From the NCBI GenBank assembly GCA_035384965.1, contig DAOOJE010000004.1:95572-159571 (forward strand): a DNA stretch of 64,000 nt, written 5' to 3'. Every line of letters starts with the position of its first letter. The first letter of the stretch is position 1. The DNA is from JAAYVZ01 sp035384965. GTDB taxonomy: Bacteria; Acidobacteriota; Thermoanaerobaculia; Thermoanaerobaculales; Thermoanaerobaculaceae. A program made the position numbers and the translations under genes. The notes beneath the pieces are model-generated. The model saw nothing but the letters and a program-made list of their open reading frames with translations, did no database searches and was not told the DNA's origin. Positions 46,304 to 55,247 of the stretch are shown here, one piece after another.

Positions 46304-47496
46304 ACGAACCCGACCAGCTCGTCGTCGGCGTGCACCGGCACCAGGTGCACGACCGCCATCAGGCCCTCCCCCAGCGGCACCCGGACGACCGCCTCGGTGC
46401 CGGCCTGCACGCGCTCGAGGAGGAAGGTGTCGGCGGGGTTCTGGAACGGGTCGAGCTGGTAGAGCATCAGGGCGTTGCCCGGCGGATACCCGCCCACCAC
46501 GAACCCCCTCGGGGTCACCCACTGCAAGGCATAGCACGGGTACCGCTCATAGTGGCGGCTCAACGCCGCGAGCAGCGCCCGGCGGTCGTCGCGGGAGAAC
46601 GCCTCCGCGACACCTTGCTCGCCGGCGAGCGCTCGCAGCGCGTCGGCGGCGCCCGGCAGGCCGAGGGCGTCCAGCGTGCGGAGCGGCGACCGCTCCCCGC
46701 GGTTCTCCCCCACCACTACCACTCTCCACGCGGTGCCGGCAGCGGCGGCAGAACGCCACGTGGCCCGCAGCTCGAGGGGCTCGCCGGCGGCCGGGGTGAA
46801 GGAAAAGCGCAGCGTCCCCTGGCGGGCCGCGGCGATCGCACGCCCGGCCTTGACGAGGTCGGGGTGCGGGGCGTACAGCCTGTCCTCCAGGAGGTTCTTG
46901 CCCACCTCTTCGGGGTCCGGGTCATAGAGCAGCCGGCCTCCGGTCTCCATCACCCAGACGTCGAACGGTTGGCGACCCCGTGCGGCCTCCACCCACTCCC
47001 GCAGGAGCGCCGTCGGCCGGATCGTCACCGAAACGAGACCGACGAACCGCCCGCTCCGCACGACCGGGGCGAGAACGGCCACCGCGTAGAACCCCTCGAG
47101 TGAAAGGAACGCCTTGCTGACCATGGGCTTGCGGACGGCGAGGGCGGACTTGACCCACTCCTTGCCGGAAAGATCGGTGCCTTCCAGGAAGCGATAACCG
47201 GGTCCGATCGCCCGCACCACGCCCTTGTCGTCGATGAACGCCACGTGCAGCACATGCGGCACCCAGCGGGCGCGGTCGGCTAGAAACTCCCGCATCGCCT
47301 CGGGCCGCTCGCTGCGGGTCGGGGCCTCGCGGGCCGCCGTCCGGGCCACGGCGACCGTGGCCACAAGCCGTTGCTGCACCTCCCGCGCAATTGCCCCCGC
47401 CAGCGCCGCCGCCGGGTCAGGAGGAGCGGCACCGCGGGCAGGCACGGCCACCAGGGCCGCCAGGACCAGTATCGCCACCACGGTGGTGCGCGTCAT
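46282..47496 (-). CDS. Exported Cache-domain sensor-like protein
   Basis: A 404-residue protein with a signal peptide (MTRTTVVAILVLAALVAVPARGAA). The mature N-terminal half resembles a double-Cache sensory domain: HVLHVAFIDDKGVVRAIGPGYRFLEGTDLSGKEWVKSAL, AVAVLAPVVRSGRFVGLVSVTI and DVWVMETGGRLLYDPDPEEVGKNLL. The C-terminal third (YPCYALQWVTPRGFVVGGYPPGNALMLYQLDPFQNP) looks like a second ligand-binding unit. There is no membrane output domain, so it probably works as a free periplasmic binding protein with a partner sensor. GGGAGGTG lies before the ATG at 47496. It overlaps the broken GGDEF gene tail to tail by 22 bp. Confidence 0.75.
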   Translation of the reverse strand: MTRTTVVAILVLAALVAVPARGAAPPDPAAALAGAIAREVQQRLVATVAVARTAAREAPTRSERPEAMREFLADRARWVPHVLHVAFIDDKGVVRAIGPGYRFLEGTDLSGKEWVKSALAVRKPMVSKAFLSLEGFYAVAVLAPVVRSGRFVGLVSVTIRPTALLREWVEAARGRQPFDVWVMETGGRLLYDPDPEEVGKNLLEDRLYAPHPDLVKAGRAIAAARQGTLRFSFTPAAGEPLELRATWRSAAAAGTAWRVVVVGENRGERSPLRTLDALGLPGAADALRALAGEQGVAEAFSRDDRRALLAALSRHYERYPCYALQWVTPRGFVVGGYPPGNALMLYQLDPFQNPADTFLLERVQAGTEAVVRVPLGEGLMAVVHLVPVHADDELVGFVYSVSID

Positions 47497-47576
47497 TCCC
47501 ACCTCCCGCCGGACCGCGCCTGCACGCCGCCGCACGGCCCTCGCCAGCGGCAGCGTAGCACCGCGCCGGCCGTTCC

Positions 47577-48188
47577 TCAGCCGACCTCGAGGGCGCACAC
47601 CGATGCAAGCTCTGCGCACGGACGAGAGGCCCAGGCCATACGCACGCCGCCCACCGCCGGCGCGGCCGCCGGCAGGAGGCTCTTCTGGATCCGGGCCGCC
47701 GCCACGAGGTCGCGCTGCATCCTCCGGTTCGCGGCCTGCAGGCGTTGCTCGGCGAGCCGCCTCGCCGTGATGTCGGACTGGACGCCGATGAAGTGCGTCA
47801 CCTCGCCCGCCGCGTCCACCACCGGCGTGATCGACAGCCGGTTCCAGAACGGCGTCCCGTCCTTGCGGTAGTTGAGCAGCTCCACCACGCACGCGCGGCG
47901 CTCGGCGAGCGCACGGCGGATCTCGTCGAGCGACGTGCGGTCGGTGTCGGGGCCCTGGAGAAACCGGCAGTTGCGCCCGATCGCCTCGGCCGCGGCGTAC
48001 CCGGTCACCGCCTCGAACGCCGGGTTGACGTAGATGAGCGGCATGTCGGGCCGGCGCGCGTCGGCGATGACGATACCTTCGCCGGCGGCCGCGAGCGCCC
48101 GGTCGAGCAGCTCGGGCGTCGTCTCGCCGAGCGTCGGAAGGGATTGGGAGGGGGCCGCTGTCATGCCACGAAACGATATCAGGTTCAT
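47577..48188 (-). CDS. LOV-domain photosensor with truncated PP2C-type phosphatase
   Basis: A 203-residue protein. Residues about 28-145 form a LOV domain with all canonical flavin-contact residues: the photoactive cysteine C74 in GRNCRFLQG, N106 in NYRKDG, N116 in FWNRLSITPV and Q137 in HFIGVQSDIT. A helix follows, then the beginning of an RsbU/SpoIIE phosphatase (VAAARIQKSLLPAAAPAVGGVRMAWASRPCAELA), which breaks off into SVCALEVG and stop. About 200 residues of phosphatase domain are missing, including its metal-binding sites. The flavin photochemistry could survive, but the original output cannot. The start may instead be the ATG at 48164. Neither start has a good ribosome site. Confidence 0.8.
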   Translation of the reverse strand: MNLISFRGMTAAPSQSLPTLGETTPELLDRALAAAGEGIVIADARRPDMPLIYVNPAFEAVTGYAAAEAIGRNCRFLQGPDTDRTSLDEIRRALAERRACVVELLNYRKDGTPFWNRLSITPVVDAAGEVTHFIGVQSDITARRLAEQRLQAANRRMQRDLVAAARIQKSLLPAAAPAVGGVRMAWASRPCAELASVCALEVG

Positions 48189-48270
48189 CCGGCAAATCGT
48201 GGGGTAGATGAAGCGTCGCCGCCAGGGCAGTCATGCTTTCGGTTTTGGAAGAGAACGAAAGGAAGCTGCG

Positions 48271-48645
48271 ATGGCGACGACGAGTTGCTTGTATCACACG
48301 ATGAGGTTGCGCGGCTACCGGCATGTGCGGACGGAGTACGTTGGAGGTGTGGTGCGCCACCACGTGAAGCTGCGACGGCAGGAGCGACGGTGCCGGCACT
48401 GTGGAGCGGGTGGTTCGATCTGACACTGAACGGTCAGTTCGAGCGGACGTTGCTGGCACTTCCGGTCGGGACGCGGCGGCAGGAGGTCCTGGTGCCTGGG
48501 CACCTGCTGCGCTGCGGGCGCTGCAAGAAGACACTGCGCGAGCCGGTTGCCTGTGCCAGGGGCAAACAGCGCCACCTCAACACCGTGGCGCAGGACATCG
48601 TGGATTTGTGCGCACTGGCGCCGATCAAGCACGTGGGCTCGAGCC
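48271..48645 (+). pseudogene. ISL3-family transposase N-terminal fragment, frameshifted
   Basis: The frame opened by the ATG at 48271 reads MATTSCLYHTMRLRGYRHVRTEYVGGVVRHHVKLRRQERRCRHCG, the zinc-binding N-terminus of ISL3-type transposases. It terminates just after the first Cys pair. A shift of frame near 48405 continues the family pattern: LLALPVGTRRQEVLVPGHLLRCGRCKK, then NTVAQDIVDLCALAPIKHVG. Homology stops at about 48645, where queD begins on the other strand. The catalytic DDE domain and the IS ends are absent, so this is a dead relic. AAAGGAAG precedes the ATG. Confidence 0.7.
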
Positions 48646-48647
48646 AG

Positions 48648-49106
48648 TCACTCGCCACACTCGGCCCGGGTGGTCGGCGTCTCGGCCACCCTGACCCGCT
48701 CCACTCTCACCCCGTCCGGTACGGCGTACGAGGGCTCCCCGGCGGTGGCGACCTCCATGCCCGGGCGGAACAGCTCCCGGACCCGTTCGAAGAGCCGGCG
48801 CGCCAGGACCTCTGCCGTCGGGTCGCCCTGCTCGAGCAACACCACGCGCTCGCCGAACGAACCGAACGCGCCGCGTTGCGGGTCGCCCGACGAGAGCTGC
48901 ATGGCGTGGTCGAGACGGGCGAACTCCTCGGCGAGCACGGTCTTGAGCGCCTTGCAGTCGCACACCATGTCGTGCGCGTCAAGCGACTTCGCCGCGACCA
49001 CGACCTCGACCTCGTAGCTGTGCCCGTGCGGGAACCGGCACAGCTCCGGGTGCTTGGACAGCCGGTGCCCGGCGTCGAGCGTGAAGCGCTTGGCGATGCA
49101 AAACAT
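48648..49106 (-). CDS. queD: 6-Carboxy-tetrahydropterin synthase QueD / PTPS family
   Basis: A 152-residue pterin synthase. The zinc-binding histidines lie in DAGHRLSKHPELCRFPHGHSYEVEVVV, with a catalytic Cys in the same stretch. The later VCDCKALKTVLAEEFARLDHAMQL and the C-terminal VRVERVRVAETPTTRAEC are typical. QueD makes 6-carboxy-5,6,7,8-tetrahydropterin on the route to queuosine and other deazapurines. I place the start at the ATG at 49106, next to the conserved N-terminus MFCIAKRFTLDAGHRL; in-frame codons farther upstream are possible. No other queuosine gene is nearby. Its 3' end abuts the ISL3 relic. Confidence 0.9.
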   Translation of the reverse strand: MFCIAKRFTLDAGHRLSKHPELCRFPHGHSYEVEVVVAAKSLDAHDMVCDCKALKTVLAEEFARLDHAMQLSSGDPQRGAFGSFGERVVLLEQGDPTAEVLARRLFERVRELFRPGMEVATAGEPSYAVPDGVRVERVRVAETPTTRAECGE

Positions 49107-49233
49107 GCCCACCGGCCCCCCGATGAGGGAGAGAGTGTGCTGATTGCATCGCGCTCCCGCCACCGACGCAATCGGCATGCCGCGAATCCCACGTGGGTCC
49201 GCCGGCAACGCCGAGAATACGCAGTGGGCCGGC

Positions 49234-49971
49234 CTATTTAGGCGCCACGTACGTTCGCTGGGCGGCCGAGGCGATGTGCGCCTCGTCCCCCTCGAACTGG
49301 ACGTGGACGTTCCAGGGGCTCTTCCCCGGCAGCGGGATGGACTGACCCGACGCGTCGATGAGCTGCTTCCAGGTTTCGCCGTTCACCTTGACGGTGACCG
49401 ACTTCCTGATGCCCTTGTTGTCGGTCAGGCGCTTCACGTAAATCGTGAAGCTCCCCGAGGGGGGACCTTGCTCGTTCTTGTACCCGCTCCAGTTCAGCTC
49501 GGAGAGTTCGACGCGAGTCTTCGCCTTTACCAGCAGGAGGTTCCCCTCCCCCTCGCAGCCGACGGCGCCCGAATCCCCGGCGAAGGAGGCGTGCACCACG
49601 TAGTTGCCTTGCGGCAATTCGGGCAACGCGAACGACACCTTGACCTTCCCGGCCGCGTCGGTGACGCCGCTGCCGGCGTTGAGCGTCCCGTCCGGCACCG
49701 TGGTGCCGCTCTCGCCTGCAACGCAAAAGTGGATCTTCTTCCCGGCCAGCGGCGAGGCGCCCTCGCTCGAGGTCAACGTTGCCTCGAGCGATCGCGTCTC
49801 GCCAGGCGGGCCGGAGGCGTCCTTGACCTCAAGCTTCGAGAACAGCTTGGCCAGCGGCGCCTGCGTGGCGACACCCGGCCGGACCGCGGTCCGCGGCGTC
49901 GCGGGTGGTCCGGCAACCGCCTGCGAGGCCACGAGACACAACAGCGCGCGAGCAGCGATGGAGTCTCTCAT
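49234..49971 (-). CDS. Secreted Ig-like-domain protein, paralogue 1
   Basis: A 245-residue protein with a signal peptide (MRDSIAARALLCLVASQAVAG). An Ig-like beta-sandwich follows (KLEVKDASGPPGETRSLEATLTSSEGASPLAGKKIHFCVAGE ... GSGVTDAAGKVKVSFALPELPQGNYVVHASFAGDSG), and a second beta domain ends PWNVHVQFEGDEAHIASAAQRTYVAPK. The layout matches the protein at 49981-50709, so they are tandem paralogues. The function is unknown; such domains occur in bacterial surface proteins and cell-envelope adhesins. Its ribosome site (TAGGAGG) overlaps the stop codon of the paralogue 9 bp upstream, implying coupled translation. Confidence 0.82.
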   Translation of the reverse strand: MRDSIAARALLCLVASQAVAGPPATPRTAVRPGVATQAPLAKLFSKLEVKDASGPPGETRSLEATLTSSEGASPLAGKKIHFCVAGESGTTVPDGTLNAGSGVTDAAGKVKVSFALPELPQGNYVVHASFAGDSGAVGCEGEGNLLLVKAKTRVELSELNWSGYKNEQGPPSGSFTIYVKRLTDNKGIRKSVTVKVNGETWKQLIDASGQSIPLPGKSPWNVHVQFEGDEAHIASAAQRTYVAPK

Positions 49972-49980
49972 GATGCCCTC

Positions 49981-50709
49981 CTATTTGCGAGCGATGGTCG
50001 CACGGGCGGTCTTGCCCAGATACGAGCCGTCGCCGTCGAAGATCACTTCCACTTTCCACGAGCCGATCGCCGCGGAGGCCGGGAGGTTGGGCAGTGCGAG
50101 ACTGCTGTTCGTGTGCGCCTGGGTGTACGGCTGACCGTCGAGGAGGACCCTGACCGATCTCGCCACCTCGGCCGAGTCGGTCGTGCGCGTCATGACGATC
50201 TTGACCCACGCGCCGTCGCTGACGCTCTTGACCGCGCCGCCGCCGGGCTTGGGGTGCGGCCTTGCGGTCTCGAAGACGCGCAGGTCGACGTCCGCCTTGA
50301 ACACGCCGAACCCGGCGCGTCCCGAGACCGGCGCGGGCCGTCCGGGTCCGGCTTCCGCCAAGGCGAGAAGTTGGTAGGACTCCTGGGCCAGCTCCGGGAC
50401 CGTGAAGGTGACCTTCGCCCTGCCGCTGGCGTCCGTGGTCGCCGAGCCGGCACCGAGGTTGGCACCGTGCCCCTTGATCGCGAAGGACACCTTCCGGCCC
50501 GCGATCGGGGTGGCGCCGCCGGTCAGAGTGGCTTCGAGGATGACCGTCGCCCCGACGGCGCCGAATGCCGGCCTTGGCTCGAGCGTCTCGGACGGCGCCG
50601 CGGCGGGCGGCAGCTTGCCCATGATCGGAGTGGCGGGCGGATCCGCCGGGGCCTCTGCCCCTGCGGCCAGGAGCAGAACAGCGATCAGGGGCGTTCGTGA
50701 GGTGTTCAT
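49981..50709 (-). CDS. Secreted Ig-like-domain protein, paralogue 2
   Basis: A 242-residue protein starting at the ATG at 50709 (MNTSRTPLIAVLLLAAGAEA signal peptide, with GAGAGGAGA upstream). It has an Ig-like domain (GAVGATVILEATLTGGATPIAGRKVSFAIKGHG ... GSATTDASGRAKVTFTVPELAQESYQLLALAEAG) and a C-terminal beta domain ending GSWKVEVIFDGDGSYLGKTARATIARK. Parallel motifs in the neighbouring gene (TDxxGKxxVxF, PEL, and the final V-x-V-x-F-x-G-D) show duplication. It is divergent from the ECF sigma gene, with 111 bp between them. Confidence 0.82.
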   Translation of the reverse strand: MNTSRTPLIAVLLLAAGAEAPADPPATPIMGKLPPAAAPSETLEPRPAFGAVGATVILEATLTGGATPIAGRKVSFAIKGHGANLGAGSATTDASGRAKVTFTVPELAQESYQLLALAEAGPGRPAPVSGRAGFGVFKADVDLRVFETARPHPKPGGGAVKSVSDGAWVKIVMTRTTDSAEVARSVRVLLDGQPYTQAHTNSSLALPNLPASAAIGSWKVEVIFDGDGSYLGKTARATIARK

Positions 50710-50820
50710 GAAATCTCCTCTCTCGGTTACTTCGTTCACCTGAGGTCACGCCATCAGGCGCTACAAGGGGCCACGGCCGCCGGGAAGATCCCGAATCCGT
50801 CCCTGGTTCCAGCACCTGAC

Positions 50821-51444
50821 ATGGCCACGCCGATTGAGGACACTGAAGCCCCCGTTTCTTCCGTCGAGCCTCCGGCCCATGCCGGGGACATCACGCGCAT
50901 GCTCGGCGCTGCCCGCGGCGGCGATCGCGAAGCGCGGGATCGGCTCTTCGCCGCCGTGTACGGCGAGTTGCGGCGGCTGGCGAGCCGACAACGCTGGCGG
51001 GGGGGTTCGCCCGTCACCCTCAACACCACGGCTCTCGTCCACGAGGCCTACCTCAAGCTCGCCGGCAGCTCGGGCTGGCGCAGCAACGACCGCATGCACT
51101 TCTTCGCGCTCGCCGCCAAGGCGATGCGCCAGATCCTCGTCGACCATGCCCGCCACCGAAGGCGCGACAAACGCGGCGGCGGCGCGATCCACCTCGATCT
51201 CGAAGGCGTGGACATCCCGGTCGAGCGCCAGGCCGAGGAAGTCCTGGCCATCGACCAAGCGCTCGAGCAGCTCGCCCGGGTCGACCCGGACCTGGCGCGG
51301 CTGGTCGAATGGCGGTTCTTCGCCGGGCTTACGCTGGAAGAGATCGCCGTCAACACCGGCGTTTCGGAGCGAACGCTCAAGCGCGACTGGCGAACCGCCA
51401 AGGCCTTCCTGCACGAGCGCCTGCGGCCGCGCGGAGAGGAATGA
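50821..51444 (+). CDS. ECF-type RNA polymerase sigma factor (Sig-70_X6-like)
   Basis: A 207-residue sigma factor. Region 2 contains DREARDRLFAAVYGELRRLASRQRWRG and LVHEAYLKLAGSSGWRSNDRMHFFALAAKAMRQILVDHARHRRRDKRGGG. Region 4 is LVEWRFFAGLTLEEIAVNTGVSERTLKRDWRTAKAFLHERLRP. The LVHEAYLKL and ILVDHAR motifs mark the Sig-70_X6 (TIGR02999-like) group. In several phyla this group lies directly upstream of a large TPR-containing Ser/Thr kinase, exactly as here. No anti-sigma gene is nearby. Control is therefore likely by phosphorylation, although this is not shown by sequence. Confidence 0.92.
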   Translation: MATPIEDTEAPVSSVEPPAHAGDITRMLGAARGGDREARDRLFAAVYGELRRLASRQRWRGGSPVTLNTTALVHEAYLKLAGSSGWRSNDRMHFFALAAKAMRQILVDHARHRRRDKRGGGAIHLDLEGVDIPVERQAEEVLAIDQALEQLARVDPDLARLVEWRFFAGLTLEEIAVNTGVSERTLKRDWRTAKAFLHERLRPRGEE

Positions 51445-51448
51445 GACC

Positions 51449-54220
51449 ATGGGCAATGCGCGCTCAGGCGACGACGCGGTCCGCTGGGCGCGAGCGCGCG
51501 ACCTGTTTGTCGAGCTGTGCGACGCCGCCGGTGACGTTCGCGCATCCCGCCTGACCGACCTGGCCGGCGAGGACCCGGCTCTCGCCGCCCGCGTCTCGCG
51601 CCTCCTGGACGCCGACCGGGAGGTGGCGGACCGGTTCGAGGCGCCGGCGGCCATTCGGGCCGACTCTCTCGTTGCCGAATGGCTCGAGCGCGGGAACCGG
51701 CCGGGCCCGCGGCCGGGAGACACCGTCGGTGCGTGGCGCCTGACCGAACCGCTCGGTCGCGGCGGCATGGGCGAGGTGTTCCTGGTCGAGCGCACTGACC
51801 CCTCGCTCCGCCAGCTCGGCGCCATGAAACTGCTCCACCATTGGCTGCGCACCGTCGAGGGCCTGCGCCGTTTCGAGCGCGAGCGCCAGATCCTCGCCCG
51901 CCTCGAGCACCCCGCCATCGCCCGCCTCATCGACGGCGGCATCGCCTCGGATGGCACGCCTTTCCTGGTCATGGAGCGCGTCGAGGGCGAGCCGATCACG
52001 CGGGCATGCACGCGCCGCAACGCAGGTGTCGAAGAGCGGCTGAGGCTGGTCATCCAGTGCTGCGAGGCCGTGGCGTTCGCCCACCGTAACCTGGTGGTGC
52101 ACCGCGACCTCAAGCCCGGCAACATCTTCGTCACCGTCGACGGCTCCGTGAAGCTCCTCGACTTCGGCATCGCCAAGCTGCTCCACGACGGGGACGAGCC
52201 TGAGGAGCTCACCCGACCCGACCAACGCTTCTTCACACCTCGCTACGCGGCCCCCGAGCAGGTGCGCGGCCTTCCGGTCACCACTGCGGCCGACGTCTAC
52301 TCCCTCGGTGTGGTGGCGTACGAGCTGCTCACCGGCGAAACGCCGCCCTCCCCCGCCGCCAGTGGGACTCCGGCGCGAAACCATTTGGTCGAGCGGCCGA
52401 GCGCTGCCGTGCTCAGGCCGCGCCCTGACGAGGAACGAAGCGCGTTCGTGCCGATCGCCGACCCGGCGAGGTTGGCGCAACGCCTCAAGGGCGATCTCGA
52501 CGTCATCCTGCTGACGGCGCTCCACCCCGAACCGGAACGCCGCTACGCGTCGGCGCTGGAGTTCGCCGAGGACCTGCGCCGACACCTCGACGGCAGACCC
52601 GTGCGCGCCCGCTCCGAAAGCGCCGCCTACCGGTCCGCCAAGTTCATCCAGCGCCACCGCACGGCGGTCGCCGCGTCGGTCATCGCCCTGGTCGGACTGG
52701 TCGGCGGGCTGGCGGTGGCGCTCACCCAGGCGCGGGTGGCGGCGCGCGAGGCCGCGCGCGCGAGTCTCGAAGCATGGCGCGCCGAGCGAGTGAAGCATTT
52801 CCTCATCTCTCTCTTCGAACTCGCCGACCCGCTCCAGTCCGGAGGCGGCTCGGTGAGCGCGGTCGCGCTGGTCGACGACGGCACGCGGCGGATGGAAAAC
52901 GAGTTGACGGCGGATCCCAACCTGCGCGCCGACCTGCTCGACACCATCGCCAAGGTGAACGCCGGTCTGGGACGCCTCGAGCCGGCACGCATGATGGCGA
53001 CGCGGGCGATCGACGAGCACCGCAGACTGGGAGCAAGCGAGGCCGAAGCTGCGCCGAGCCGAGTGACGCTCGGTCGCGTGCTCCAGGGCGAGGGCAAGCT
53101 GGACGACGCCGAGAGGGAACTCGTCGCCGCGCTCGCCGCGCTCTCGGAGGCAGGCCAGGCCGGGTCGCTGGCGGCGGCGGATGCCCGGTCCGCCTTGGCC
53201 AACGTCTGGTTCGAGCAGGGTCAAGTGGCGCGCGCCGAGGAGGCCGAACGTGCCGTGCTCGCGACCTACGAGCGCGTCGTCGGCACCGAACACCCCGAGA
53301 CCGCCGTACACATGCGCAACCTCGGCGTCCTTCTCGAGGAGCTGGATCGCCTTCCCGAGGCGCTCGAGATGTACACGCGCTCGCAAGGGATACTCGAACG
53401 TCACCTCGGCGCGGAGCACCCGAACGTCGCCATGAGCTACCTCGCCCTGGCCGTGCTGCGCGACCGACTTGGCGAGACGGAGGAAGCCGAGCGCCTGTAC
53501 CGTCGCTCCCTCGAGATCAGGCGCAACGCGCTCGGCCCCCGTCACCCCGCGTACGGCCAGTCGCTCACGAACCTCGGCTTATTCCTTCTCAACCAGGGCA
53601 GGCTCGACGAGGCCTCCGACGCCTACCGCGAGGTGATCGCCCTGTTCGCCGCCATCGACCCGCAGCACTTCGAGGTGGTCAAGGCGATGCACAGCCTGGC
53701 GCTGATCGTCATTCGCCAGGGCCGCATCGAGTCGGCGGAGCGCGGCTTTCGCGAGGTCGTGGCGCGTTTCCGCGCCCTGCTCGGCGACGAGCACTCCTTC
53801 ACCTGGCTGGCCACCGCCAGCCTGGGCGATGCGGTGTCGCGCCGCGGTCGCCACGCGGAGGGCGAGGCGCTGCTGCGCGACGCCCTGTCCCGCCTCGAGA
53901 CCGTCGCCGGGCCGTCGAGCGAGGAGGCGGCACGCGTGCTCACCCAACTGGGCGCCTGCCTGCGCCGCGCCGGAAGAACTGCCGAAGCGATCGCCGAGCA
54001 CGAGCGCGCCATGGCGATCTTCACGGGAATCGTCGGTGCCGACCACCCCCAGACGGCGGCAGCGGCGCTGGAACTTGCCCTGGATCTTTCGGCAGTCGCC
54101 ACCCCCGAGGCACGTGAGCGGGCTCGAACCCTCCTCGCCGGGGCCGTGCCGGCGTTGCAAGAGTCGAATAGCCCCCGCCTGAAAGAGGCGGAGGCAGCTC
54201 TCGGCAAGCTCTCCAGCTGA
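51449..54220 (+). CDS. Transmembrane Ser/Thr protein kinase with TPR repeats
   Basis: A 923-residue protein. The kinase domain spans about 96-370: glycine loop LGRGGMGEVF (102-111), K127 in GAMKLL, the catalytic HRDLKPGNIF (D220) and DFG at 238-240, then YAAPEQV. A membrane helix follows (TAVAASVIALVGLVGGLAVAL), and then an array of about eight TPR-type units in the C-terminal 450 residues, such as AVHMRNLGVLLEELDRLPEALEMYTRSQGILERHLG. The TPR half should face the periplasm. It begins 4 bp after the sigma gene. I infer that the kinase reports envelope interactions to the sigma factor. All catalytic residues that I can check are present. Confidence 0.92.
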   Translation: MGNARSGDDAVRWARARDLFVELCDAAGDVRASRLTDLAGEDPALAARVSRLLDADREVADRFEAPAAIRADSLVAEWLERGNRPGPRPGDTVGAWRLTEPLGRGGMGEVFLVERTDPSLRQLGAMKLLHHWLRTVEGLRRFERERQILARLEHPAIARLIDGGIASDGTPFLVMERVEGEPITRACTRRNAGVEERLRLVIQCCEAVAFAHRNLVVHRDLKPGNIFVTVDGSVKLLDFGIAKLLHDGDEPEELTRPDQRFFTPRYAAPEQVRGLPVTTAADVYSLGVVAYELLTGETPPSPAASGTPARNHLVERPSAAVLRPRPDEERSAFVPIADPARLAQRLKGDLDVILLTALHPEPERRYASALEFAEDLRRHLDGRPVRARSESAAYRSAKFIQRHRTAVAASVIALVGLVGGLAVALTQARVAAREAARASLEAWRAERVKHFLISLFELADPLQSGGGSVSAVALVDDGTRRMENELTADPNLRADLLDTIAKVNAGLGRLEPARMMATRAIDEHRRLGASEAEAAPSRVTLGRVLQGEGKLDDAERELVAALAALSEAGQAGSLAAADARSALANVWFEQGQVARAEEAERAVLATYERVVGTEHPETAVHMRNLGVLLEELDRLPEALEMYTRSQGILERHLGAEHPNVAMSYLALAVLRDRLGETEEAERLYRRSLEIRRNALGPRHPAYGQSLTNLGLFLLNQGRLDEASDAYREVIALFAAIDPQHFEVVKAMHSLALIVIRQGRIESAERGFREVVARFRALLGDEHSFTWLATASLGDAVSRRGRHAEGEALLRDALSRLETVAGPSSEEAARVLTQLGACLRRAGRTAEAIAEHERAMAIFTGIVGADHPQTAAAALELALDLSAVATPEARERARTLLAGAVPALQESNSPRLKEAEAALGKLSS

Positions 54221-54245
54221 TCGCGGCGCGCCAGACCAGGGGCGG

Positions 54246-55103
54246 TCATGGCCTGAGCGCCTCGAGCCAGTCCCCGACGCGGAAGAACTCGTCGTAGAAC
54301 CGCCAGCCGTCCCCCTCGCGCTGCATCTGCACCTCACCGTGACCCGTACCCCAATTCGCCTCGCTGCGCACCAGCAGGACCGCCCACTCGCCCGTCTCAA
54401 ACGCTCGAACGACCCTGAACGTATCCGGGTGGTCCTCTGCCAGTTCCGCCAGGTAGTTCTCGCCTGCCGCCGTCGCCGTGTCGAGGCGCTTGCGGTGGTC
54501 GGGGCTGAGCAACGGCCGGACCGCCGCCTCGCTACCCGCGCGAAGAGCCCTGTGGTACGCCAGGTATGCCTGCGCGGCCGGCCCGTCCACGGCCGCTTCC
54601 GCACCCGGTGTCGCCGGGGCCACGGGCACCTGGAACGTCACGTGGTAGCTGATCTCCTTTCCCTTGAGCGTGACCGTACCGGCTATCCCCTCATCGCGGA
54701 ACACCGCCTTGCCCCTCGCGTCGGAGTCCGAGCAGAAGCCGCAGCCGGTCCCGGACCCCCAGAACCAGTTCGCGCCGAGGTACGAGCCGTCGGCAGCGAA
54801 GTGCAGGAACGCGACCATCGTCTCGTCGTCCTGGAAGAACTCCGCGATCGCGGTCTCGCGGTCCCAGTACAGGTTCACCCAGTCGGCGTTGAACCCCGCG
54901 TTGGAGATCGCGACCTTGATCCCCGGTTGCCCGTCCACCCCGACGCGCGCCGGGAACGCGTACGCTCCGCCGACGTTGAACCACCCCTGTTTGGTTTCGA
55001 AGCGCCCGGACGCCTGCTCGGAGAAGGCGACGGAACCGGACAACAGCAATCCCGTCACCGCCAGCACTGCCCACCGGAGCCACATCTCGGATCGAGTCTG
55101 CAT
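54246..55103 (-). CDS. Secreted protein of unknown function
   Basis: A 285-residue protein. The N-terminus (MQTRSEMWLRWAVLAVTGLLLSGSVAFSE) is a signal peptide. The body begins RFETKQGWFNVGGAYAFPARVGVDGQPGIKVAISNAGFNADWVNLYWDRE, with a two-cysteine stretch GSGTGCGFCSDSDARGKA. The C-terminal third (AYLAYHRALRAGSEAAVRPLLSPDHRKRLD ... WRFYDEFFRVGDWLEALRP) resembles the small alpha-beta domains used for ligand binding or as a nuclear-transport-factor-like fold. I do not recognise a family. It converges with the kinase gene (25 bp apart). The start at 55103 is preferred for its signal peptide and GGGAGAG upstream. Confidence 0.75.
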   Translation of the reverse strand: MQTRSEMWLRWAVLAVTGLLLSGSVAFSEQASGRFETKQGWFNVGGAYAFPARVGVDGQPGIKVAISNAGFNADWVNLYWDRETAIAEFFQDDETMVAFLHFAADGSYLGANWFWGSGTGCGFCSDSDARGKAVFRDEGIAGTVTLKGKEISYHVTFQVPVAPATPGAEAAVDGPAAQAYLAYHRALRAGSEAAVRPLLSPDHRKRLDTATAAGENYLAELAEDHPDTFRVVRAFETGEWAVLLVRSEANWGTGHGEVQMQREGDGWRFYDEFFRVGDWLEALRP

Positions 55104-55247
55104 GATCTGTCTCTCCCTTCTCTCCCATAGACACGGCATCCGCGCCGCCACGGGGCCAGCGCCGCAGCAGCCGGCCGTGCCCGTGTCCCCTTTCCGTCTC
55201 GTTCATCGTGAACTTGGGCAGGCTGGTGATTCAGCGAGGAGGCGACG

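Noticed and set aside
45140..46537. A 465-codon minus-strand frame opposite the GGDEF gene
   Set aside because: The opposite strand carries the clear GGDEF domain; this frame has only shadow composition.
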